A stretch of DNA of 38,775 nucleotides from Acidobacteriota bacterium. Lineage in GTDB: Bacteria > Acidobacteriota > Thermoanaerobaculia > Multivoradales > JAHZIX01. The position numbers and the translations under genes are program-made. Every line of letters starts with the position of its first letter. The stretch's first letter is position 1. Where the stretch lies: contig JAXHTF010000045.1 of assembly GCA_034211275.1 (NCBI GenBank), positions 1 to 38,775 of the forward strand, read 5' to 3'. Of this stretch, positions 32,767 to 38,775 are shown in pieces. The notes beneath the pieces are model-generated. The model ran no database searches. It was not told where the DNA came from and saw nothing but the letters and a program-made list of their open reading frames with translations.

Positions 32767-34032
32767 ATGCCATCACACCGCCTCTTCCTCCCCGCTCCGT
32801 CGTCCGCCGGACTCTTCTTCGCAGCGCTTGTCCTCCTGCTGAGCCTCCTCCCGGCGTCTCCCGCCGCAGCCGAAGCCAACTGCTGGTGCAAGGTTCAATG
32901 CACCTTCCCCGGAGCCGACACCGTCGAAGGACAGGAGTCCTGGTCCCAACGGCCCGACGGCCGGAACTTCAACTATCCCCACTCCCAGAACGAATGGGAC
33001 GAATGCAAAGACTATTGCCGCGGTTTCGTCTACGAGCTGCCGCTGGAGGAGATGGCAGAGAATCGCAACAGCTGCGGCACCGTCGAGTGCGCCTCCAATT
33101 ATTGGCTCGGCGCTCGCCCGGAGCGCCAGGGGGAGACCCGCCGCGTCCAGGTGCCCTGCGGCGACGGAGCCGACGAATCGGACTTTCAATATGCGGTGAA
33201 GGTCGTTTGCGGCTCCGCCGGTGACGGCGACCCGCTCCACATGGGCGGCTACAAGACCACCGTAAACGTCCACAATCCAGCCCTCGAGCCCGTCCGCACC
33301 CGCCACAAGCTGGCGGTGGCTGGACCCCGGCGGGATGGCTCCATCTCCCCCTTCTTCCAAGGCCAGATCGGCGCCGACGGAGCGCAGTATTACGACTGCC
33401 GCTATTTCCACCGCCTGGCCAACACCACGGCGCTGGTGGACGGCTTCTTCGTCCTCGAATCCCAATCCGAGCTCGACGTCACCGCCTACTACACCAGCAC
33501 CGACGCGACCCAGGTCAACGCCATCCACATCGAACGCTACCCCGGCCGGGCGGTGGCCCCGCGCCCCTTCGACTGCCAGGATCGGGTCGCCATCGACCTC
33601 TCGGATCCTCAGAATTGGTCCGGGCCCAACGGCACGGTGGTCCCCGTGACGGCGCTCAACGGCAGCTGGGATGCGAACCGCACCTGGATTTCCTACGCCG
33701 CCGATGGCCAGTTGGCCGGTGGAACCTACACATACCAGGTGGATTTCTGCTGTTGCCCGAACGGCAGCTTCTCCGCTCGGGGCACGGTCAGGAGTGATGA
33801 CGGATCTACGGGGACCGTCACACCGGGGGGAACGGCCCTGTTCAACCTGCCCGCCGGCAATTTCCAGGCCTCCGCCGGCCCCGCCGCCCCCTTCAATGCC
33901 ACCGGCACCTGCGAAGGCTCCGGAACCGTCACCGTGCAGGTCACCAACGGATTCGCCGGTCCTTCGGGACTCTCCATGGCCGGCACGCTGACGCTGATCA
34001 ACGGCTACGCCGGAGCCTGCAGGACGCCCTGA
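32767..34032 (+). CDS. Cysteine-rich secreted protein of unknown function
   Basis: 421 residues. A signal peptide (about 1-35) precedes a cysteine-dense N-terminal region, with Cys at 39, 41, 45, 80, 84, 103, 108, 131 and 148 (C-x-C-x3-C, then C-x3-C, then C-x4-C). Residues 155-265 look like a beta-sandwich: YKTTVNVHNPALEPV, GADGAQYYDC, ALVDGFFVLESQSELDVTAYYT. I recall this pattern from secreted proteins of varied bacteria but cannot name the family. The last 85 residues carry a CCC triplet and two more cysteines. I chose ATG 32767 because GGGAG is 5 nt upstream and the signal peptide then starts properly; the frame is open from 32731. Confidence 0.7.
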   Translation: MPSHRLFLPAPSSAGLFFAALVLLLSLLPASPAAAEANCWCKVQCTFPGADTVEGQESWSQRPDGRNFNYPHSQNEWDECKDYCRGFVYELPLEEMAENRNSCGTVECASNYWLGARPERQGETRRVQVPCGDGADESDFQYAVKVVCGSAGDGDPLHMGGYKTTVNVHNPALEPVRTRHKLAVAGPRRDGSISPFFQGQIGADGAQYYDCRYFHRLANTTALVDGFFVLESQSELDVTAYYTSTDATQVNAIHIERYPGRAVAPRPFDCQDRVAIDLSDPQNWSGPNGTVVPVTALNGSWDANRTWISYAADGQLAGGTYTYQVDFCCCPNGSFSARGTVRSDDGSTGTVTPGGTALFNLPAGNFQASAGPAAPFNATGTCEGSGTVTVQVTNGFAGPSGLSMAGTLTLINGYAGACRTP

Positions 34033-34070
34033 AGCCTGGCGGAGAGCCGCCTTTTCAACCCTTGGGGGAG

Positions 34071-34242
34071 GCCGGCTAGAAGCCGGCGCTCCCAGGGCCC
34101 CGCCCTCGAGGCTGGGGCTGGCGTAGAGCAGCAGCGCCCCCACCCTCGATGCTGGAGCGTCTCCCCGGTGCTCCCACCCTCCAGCGTGGGAGCCAGACAC
34201 GGTTGGGGTATGCACGCCTGGGAGCGCCGGCTTCTAGCCGGC
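34071..34242. repeat. 26-bp perfect inverted repeat flanking 120 bp (BIME-like)
   Basis: Left arm 34071-34096 begins GCCGGCTAGAAGCCGGC; right arm 34217-34242 is its exact reverse complement. Each arm can also fold alone (GCCGGC-tagaa-GCCGGC). The spacer has a further GCTCCCAC/GTGGGAGC hairpin (34170-34193) and two CCACCCTC(G/C)-type repeats. The layout resembles paired REP elements. It fills most of the 320-bp gap 34033-34352. Confidence 0.8.
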
Positions 34243-34272
34243 TTCTCCGGCCCATCTCCTGGCCGCTGGCTG

Positions 34273-34278
34273 TAAACT
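34273..34278 (+). promoter_or_regulatory. -10 candidate TAAACT for the carboxypeptidase gene
   Basis: TG directly followed by TAAACT, with transcription expected near 34284-34286 and a leader of about 70 nt to the ATG at 34353. The same TAAACT hexamer occurs before the osmoprotectant ATPase. Confidence 0.4.
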
Positions 34279-34352
34279 AGAGAATGGCTTTCCCGACCGC
34301 GATCGGTTTCACAGGTCTTTTCTCTCTAGCCCGTCCTCGCAGGAGCTGCCCC

Positions 34353-36842
34353 ATGCGCCATCGCCGAGCCCTTTCCCTCGCCCTCCTGACCCTCTGCTGG
34401 TGCCTGCTGCTGCCGGTCACCGCCAATGCGGCCGAGAACTTGGCGGATGAGGCGTTGCCGCACGAGACGTTGGTAAGCATCCCCGACGCGGGGCCGTGGG
34501 TGGTGGGGATCTGGCTCGACGACGCCGACGCCGTGGGCGCGTTGGAGCAGCGCCTGGACGTGTGGAGAGCGGCGCCGAAGGGCGACGGGGGGAAGATGCT
34601 CGTGCTGACGGCGGTGAGCGGGGAGGAGCTTGCGGACTTGCGGGCGGAGGGCCTGCGAGGAGAGGGCCTGGAGGTCCACATCGACCGGCGGCGGACCCTC
34701 GAGCTCCACACCCCGCGGCCCCAAACGGAAGGCGGCGGCATCCCTGGGTACCCGTGCTACCGCACCGTCGAGGAGACCTTCGCCACCGCCCAGGGGCTGG
34801 TGGCGAGCCGGCCGGACCTGGCCTCGTGGGTGGACATTGGCGACTCTTGGGACAAGATCCACGGCGCTCCCGGTGCCGGCTACGATCTGCGAGTCCTGGT
34901 GCTCACCAACAGCGCCGTGGCAGGGCCCAAGCCCAAACTGCTGGTCCTCGGCGCCATCCATGCTCGGGAGTACACCACCGCCGAGCTCGTCACCCGCTTC
35001 GCCGAGATGCTGGTGGCAGGCCACGGTGTCGATCCGGAGATCACCTGGCTCTTGGACCACCACGAGGCGCACCTGGTGTTGCAAGCCAACCCCGACGGCC
35101 GCAAGAAGGCGGAGACGGGGCTTTCCTGGCGCAAGAACGTCAACGACAACGCCTGTGCCACCAGCGACTACGGTGTCGACCTGAACCGCAACTTCCTCTT
35201 CCAATGGGGTTGCTGCGGCGGCTCCAGCAGCAGCGGCTGCACCCAGACTTACCGTGGCCTCAGCCCCGGCTCGGAGCCCGAGACCCAGGCGATTCAGGCC
35301 TATATGCGCTCCATCTTCCCGGACCAGCGCCCCAACGACCTGAGCATCCCGGCGCCGGCGGACGCTACCGGCGTAATGCTCGACCTGCACAGCTTCGGTG
35401 GGGACGTGTTGTGGTCCTGGGGCTTCACCGGCACCCAACCACCCAACGGTGACGCCCTCTACACCCTGGGCCGGAAATTCGCCTTCTTCAACGGCTACCG
35501 CCCCCAGCACGGCAGCCTAGGCACCGTCGACGGGGCCACCAAGGACTTCGCCTACGGCGATCTCGGGGTGCCGGGGTACACCGTCGAGCTGGGGAGCGAT
35601 TTCTTCCAGAACTGCAACGTCTTCGACCAGACCATCCTGCCGGACAATTTGCAGAGCCTGCTTTACACCCTCAAGGTGGTGCGCACGCCCTACCTGACTC
35701 CTGCCGGCCCGGAGATGCTGGTCGCCACCGGCACCAGCCTCACCGCCGCGCCCGGCGACCTGGTGGATATCACCGCCGACGCCGACGACACCCGCTACAG
35801 CAGCGCCAACGGCACCGAACCGGTGCAGAATGTCGCCGCCGCCGAGCTCTACGTCGACACGCCGCCCTGGAGCACCAGCCCCGTCCCCTCGCCGCAGGCC
35901 ATGACTGCCGACGACGGCGCCTTCGACGAGCCGGCGGAGCTGGTCACCGCCACCCTCGACACCACCGGACTGCCCCTGGGCCGCCACCTGGTGTATCTAC
36001 GCGGCCAGGACGCCGGCGGCAACTGGGGCGCCGCCAGCGGGCTCTTCCTCTACGTCCTCGACCCGATTACCGCTCCCCGCCTCTCCGGCGTCGTACGGGA
36101 CGCCCGCAGCGACCTCCCCCTGGCCGCCAAGGTGCGCGCCGGGGACTTCCAGACCGCCACCGATCCGGTCACCGGCGCCTACACCATGTTGCTGCCGGAA
36201 GGCACCTACGACGTCGTGGCCAGCGCTCCGGACCACGCCGACATCACCGTCGCCGGGGTGGTGGCGATCAGCTCCCAGACCACCACCGTGAACTTCGACC
36301 TACCGGCCTTCGAGGCGGTGCTGGAGGAAGACGGAGAGACCGGCGGCCTGGGATGGAGCACCCAGGCTCCTTGGGCGCTGACCACGGAAGCGGCCCACAG
36401 CCCGACCCACTCCTGGACCGACAGCCCCGGTGGCGACTACGGTGACAATGCGGAGGTCAGCCTCACCTCGCCGGTGCTGGACCTCACCGGCTACACCGGC
36501 ACCAGCCTCTCGTGGTGGCAGATCTACGACCTGGAGAGCGGCTACGACTTCGGCTACGTGGAAGTCTCCACCAACGGCGGCACCAGCTGGACGACGGTGG
36601 AAACGGTGAACGGCCTCGACACCACCTGGCACCAGCTCACCGTGCCTCTGCCGCAGCTCGACGACCAGGCCAACGCGCGCATCCGCTTCCGCCTCAGCTC
36701 CGACTTCTCCATCAACGAAGACGGCTGGCACGTGGACGACATCCTGCTGCGCTCGGCCCCTGCCGCGCCCGATCTGACGGGCATCTTCACCGACGGCTTC
36801 GAGGCCGGCGACTTCGGCGCCTGGTCCAGCCGCGTCCCCTGA
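34353..36842 (+). CDS. Secreted M14 zinc carboxypeptidase, multidomain
   Basis: 829 residues. Signal peptide 1-26 (ending ANA), propeptide-like region 27-125, M14 catalytic domain about 130-455. Zinc ligands are His203 and Glu206 (GAIHAREYTTAE) and His346 (LDLHSFGG); catalytic Glu412 is in TVELGSDFF; substrate Arg in DLNRNF. Residues 460-580 are a beta domain, then a carboxypeptidase-regulatory-like repeat (LSGVVRDARSDLPLAAKV...), then a MAM/immune-inhibitor-A-like domain (about 655-805, ending INEDGWHVDDILLRS). The last 16 residues read DGFEAGDFGAWSSRVP, which may be a recurrent C-terminal motif. ATG 34353 has AGGAG 7 nt upstream and begins the signal peptide; an in-frame ATG at 34284 would spoil it. 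Probably digests extracellular peptides with the C25 peptidase. Confidence 0.92.
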   Translation: MRHRRALSLALLTLCWCLLLPVTANAAENLADEALPHETLVSIPDAGPWVVGIWLDDADAVGALEQRLDVWRAAPKGDGGKMLVLTAVSGEELADLRAEGLRGEGLEVHIDRRRTLELHTPRPQTEGGGIPGYPCYRTVEETFATAQGLVASRPDLASWVDIGDSWDKIHGAPGAGYDLRVLVLTNSAVAGPKPKLLVLGAIHAREYTTAELVTRFAEMLVAGHGVDPEITWLLDHHEAHLVLQANPDGRKKAETGLSWRKNVNDNACATSDYGVDLNRNFLFQWGCCGGSSSSGCTQTYRGLSPGSEPETQAIQAYMRSIFPDQRPNDLSIPAPADATGVMLDLHSFGGDVLWSWGFTGTQPPNGDALYTLGRKFAFFNGYRPQHGSLGTVDGATKDFAYGDLGVPGYTVELGSDFFQNCNVFDQTILPDNLQSLLYTLKVVRTPYLTPAGPEMLVATGTSLTAAPGDLVDITADADDTRYSSANGTEPVQNVAAAELYVDTPPWSTSPVPSPQAMTADDGAFDEPAELVTATLDTTGLPLGRHLVYLRGQDAGGNWGAASGLFLYVLDPITAPRLSGVVRDARSDLPLAAKVRAGDFQTATDPVTGAYTMLLPEGTYDVVASAPDHADITVAGVVAISSQTTTVNFDLPAFEAVLEEDGETGGLGWSTQAPWALTTEAAHSPTHSWTDSPGGDYGDNAEVSLTSPVLDLTGYTGTSLSWWQIYDLESGYDFGYVEVSTNGGTSWTTVETVNGLDTTWHQLTVPLPQLDDQANARIRFRLSSDFSINEDGWHVDDILLRSAPAAPDLTGIFTDGFEAGDFGAWSSRVP

Positions 36843-36844
36843 TT

Positions 36845-36860
36845 CCCGGAGTTTGCCGGG
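36845..36860 (+). terminator. Weak hairpin after the carboxypeptidase stop
   Basis: CCCGG-agtttg-CCGGG starts 3 nt after the stop codon. No T-tract follows. Confidence 0.35.
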
Positions 36861-36894
36861 CAAGCCCGAAGAGGCAGCCGGGGGACCCCAGGCC

Positions 36895-36922
36895 TTGAAA
36901 CAACAAATTTTCGTAGTAACAT
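36895..36922 (+). promoter_or_regulatory. Sigma-70-like promoter of the solute-binding protein gene
   Basis: TTGAAA (36895-36900), 16-nt spacer, TAACAT (36917-36922), in an AT-rich stretch that stands out from the GC-rich surroundings. The leader would be about 38 nt. Confidence 0.5.
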
Positions 36923-36966
36923 CCTAAGGCGTTTTTTCTTGCTGAGCTGCGGATATCAACCCTGGG

Positions 36967-37857
36967 ATGATCATGCGATTCAATGTTTTTTCTTCGTCGA
37001 TGCTGAAGGCAGCCTTTTCAGCAACCCTGCTCCGGGCCCTGCTCATAGTCAGCCTGGCCGCCGGTAGTCTGCTCCTCTCTTCCCCCGCCACCGCCTCGGA
37101 TCTCGCCGCGGTCAGGGAGCGGGGCAAGCTCATCATGCTCTCGGTACCGCACCAGGAGAGCGCTTTCGTGCGCACCAACATCGAGCGCGGACCGATGAAA
37201 CGTCAGGGCACCGCGGAGGATTTTCACGGCGTCGACGTGGAGATCATGAAGCGCTTCGCTGACTCCCTGGGAGTGGAGCTGGAGGTGCGGCCAGCGGTGG
37301 CGGCCAACGGCATCCCGGCCTATCCGGAGCTCTTCGAATGGCTCGGGCGCGGCGATGGAGACATCATCGCCAGCTCCCTGACCATCACCGAGCAGCGCAA
37401 GCAACGCGTGGACTTCTCCCGGCCCTACCACGCGGTCTATCCCATCGTCATCGTGCGCACCGACAGCTTCATCGAGGCCCCCGAGGATCTCGACCAGGCC
37501 ATCGCCGCCAACCTCCCCGGCAGCAGCCAGGAGGAGCATCTACGGCGGCTGGGCTTCACCGACGAGCGCATTCACTTCAAAGAATTCACTCTCGAAGCCT
37601 ACGATGCCGTCCTCGAGGGCACCGCCGACTTCACCCTGGTGGACTCGGACTCCGCCTACTCCTTCATGAGCGAGAACCGCAATCTCAAGATCGCCTTTCG
37701 CCTCCCCGGCGTCGAGGATCCCTATGGCTACGCGGTGCCCAAGAACAGCGACCTGCTGCCGCCCCTCAACACCTTTCTGGAAGAGCTGGAAGAAAGCGGC
37801 GAGCTGAGCCGCATCAAGTCCCGTTTCCTGGGAGAGACGCTGCAGCCGGAGAGCTGA
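36967..37857 (+). CDS. Family 3 extracellular solute-binding protein
   Basis: 296-residue periplasmic binding protein of the SBP_bac_3 type (amino-acid importers; also the sensor half of MltF). A signal peptide (about 1-43, ending ATAS) is followed by LAAVRERGKLIMLSVPHQESAF, FHGVDVEIMKRFADSLGVELEV, DIIASSLTITEQRKQRVDFSRPY and the lobe-2 YDAVLEGTADFTLVDSDSAY. It ends after the binding fold, without the MltF lytic-transglycosylase domain. No amino-acid ABC permease or ATPase is nearby, so it is an orphan binder; the ligand is unknown. The start may be ATG 36967 or 36973; neither has a strong ribosome site. It converges on the kinase gene with only 5 bp between the stops. Confidence 0.85.
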   Translation: MIMRFNVFSSSMLKAAFSATLLRALLIVSLAAGSLLLSSPATASDLAAVRERGKLIMLSVPHQESAFVRTNIERGPMKRQGTAEDFHGVDVEIMKRFADSLGVELEVRPAVAANGIPAYPELFEWLGRGDGDIIASSLTITEQRKQRVDFSRPYHAVYPIVIVRTDSFIEAPEDLDQAIAANLPGSSQEEHLRRLGFTDERIHFKEFTLEAYDAVLEGTADFTLVDSDSAYSFMSENRNLKIAFRLPGVEDPYGYAVPKNSDLLPPLNTFLEELEESGELSRIKSRFLGETLQPES

Positions 37858-37862
37858 GGGCC

Positions 37863-38775
37863 TCAACCTTTCGGCGAAGACCTCAAAGCCTTGGCCACCG
37901 CCCGCTGCAACTCGCGGGCGGAGAAGGGCTTGCCCAACACCGCTCCGCCCAACTCCGCCAGATCCTGCCGGGATCCCGCGTCGGGATCGTCCTGATAGCC
38001 GGAGATGAACAGCGCCGGCTGGCGCAGCTTTCGGCGGCGTAGCTCTTCCACGAGCTCTCGACCACCGCCGCCGGGCATCAGAAGATCGGTGATCACCAGC
38101 TCGACGGTTCCCCGATGCTGCTCGAGCTGGTCTAGAGCCTCGTCCCGGCTGCCGGCGGTGATCACCCGATGCCCCAGCTGCTCCAGCAGCTCGGCGGTGG
38201 CAGCGCGCACCTCGTCCTGATCCTCCACCAGCAGCACATTCGCCCGCTGCGTTGCCGGAAGGCTGTCGACGGGGCCCGGTTCGACTTCGGGCTCCGGTTC
38301 GCGGCGGGCGGAGCTCCGCGGGAGATAAATATGGAAGACGGCGCCGCCATCGGCTCCATCGAGCACCTCCACCGCCCCCCCGCTGTTGCGCACGGCGCCG
38401 TACACCGTGGTCAGGCCGAGGCCGGTGCTCTCACCGCTCTCTTTGGTGGTGAAGAAGGGATCGAAGATCTGCTCGCGGATCGCCGCCGGCACCCCGGGTC
38501 CCGTATCCGCCACCGTCAAGCGAACGAAGTCCCGGCCTTCCGACAGTCCCAAGGCCACGACCCGATGCGACGGCAGGGTGAGGTTCTCCGTGGTCAGCGT
38601 CACGGTGCCGCCCTCGGGCATGGCCTCCCGGGCGTTGACCAGCAGATTGAGCACCACCTGCTCGAGCTGGGCCGGATCCGCCTGCACGGTCCACAGCTCG
38701 GCCTCCGGCCGCAGCTTCAGCTCCACCCTCTCGCCCAACAGCCTCTTTGTCATGAACAGCATTCCCTCAACCAGG
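37863..38775 (-). CDS. Hybrid histidine kinase, partial (ATPase and receiver domains)
   Basis: The 5' end lies beyond the window; about 304 residues are visible. The first 170 form the HATPase domain: [21 protein letters not shown] (N box), VADTGPGVP (G1), [15 protein letters not shown] (F and G2 boxes). A Pro/Glu-rich linker leads to a C-terminal receiver domain with the acidic pair in [10 protein letters not shown], phosphoacceptor Asp in VITDLLMP and Lys in LGKPF. The dimerisation/His-phosphoacceptor and sensor parts are off the edge. Architecture fits kinases that pass phosphate to a separate Hpt or regulator. No cognate regulator is in the window. Confidence 0.9.
   Translation of the reverse strand, partial: LVEGMLFMTKRLLGERVELKLRPEAELWTVQADPAQLEQVVLNLLVNAREAMPEGGTVTLTTENLTLPSHRVVALGLSEGRDFVRLTVADTGPGVPAAIREQIFDPFFTTKESGESTGLGLTTVYGAVRNSGGAVEVLDGADGGAVFHIYLPRSSARREPEPEVEPGPVDSLPATQRANVLLVEDQDEVRAATAELLEQLGHRVITAGSRDEALDQLEQHRGTVELVITDLLMPGGGGRELVEELRRRKLRQPALFISGYQDDPDAGSRQDLAELGGAVLGKPFSARELQRAVAKALRSSPKG

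Overview
The window is about 38.8 kb of GC-rich, densely coding bacterial chromosome with no mobile-element gene, tRNA, rRNA or CRISPR array that I can see. TonB-like and OmpA-like proteins and many Sec-type signal peptides point to a Gram-negative cell envelope. The gene mix (fused 2-oxoacid dehydrogenase E1, gingipain-like C25 peptidase without a type IX tail, DUF4388 protein, many secreted proteins) suggests Acidobacteriota, perhaps the Thermoanaerobaculia. That placement is an inference from memory; no rRNA is present to confirm it.

Layout, left to right. 1-3.1 kb: poly(A) polymerase/CCA-type nucleotidyltransferase (cut by the window edge) and an alpha/beta hydrolase-OsmC fusion, both on the minus strand. 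3.5-8.2 kb: four plus-strand envelope genes, namely a DUF4388-TM-TonB protein, a PstS-like/OmpA fusion, and an osmoprotectant-type ABC transporter made of one ATPase and one binding-protein/permease fusion. 8.3-9.9 kb: an orphan AbiEi-like protein and a small membrane/zinc-ribbon protein. 9.9-14.8 kb: gpmI, divergent from a translationally coupled trio (membrane-anchored hydrolase, ABC-2 ATPase, permease). 14.8-18.1 kb: uup (ABC-F) and a class V aminotransferase. 18.1-22.4 kb: a 1419-residue C25 cysteine peptidase. 22.6-28.9 kb: VOC protein, murB, nth, yhbY, fused E1 and rarD. 29.2-37.9 kb: a secreted-protein region with a small defensin-like cysteine-rich peptide, a PQQ-type beta-propeller coupled to a lipoprotein-sorting-like protein, a cysteine-rich secreted protein, an M14 carboxypeptidase and a family 3 solute-binding protein. 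The right edge holds a partial hybrid histidine kinase.

The most interesting item is the 107-residue secreted peptide at 29207-29530. Its last six cysteines are spaced C-x4-C-x3-C-x9-C-x4-C-x1-C, with a GxC gamma-core-like segment. This is the signature of CS-alpha-beta defensins, which are rarely described in bacteria. A second pattern runs across the window: several genes without a Shine-Dalgarno sequence carry a TAnnnT -10 box 6-9 nt before the start codon, as expected for leaderless mRNAs, while genes with AGGAGG-type sites do not. Intergenic spaces also hold REP-like inverted repeats, 14-bp tandem repeats and structured leaders.
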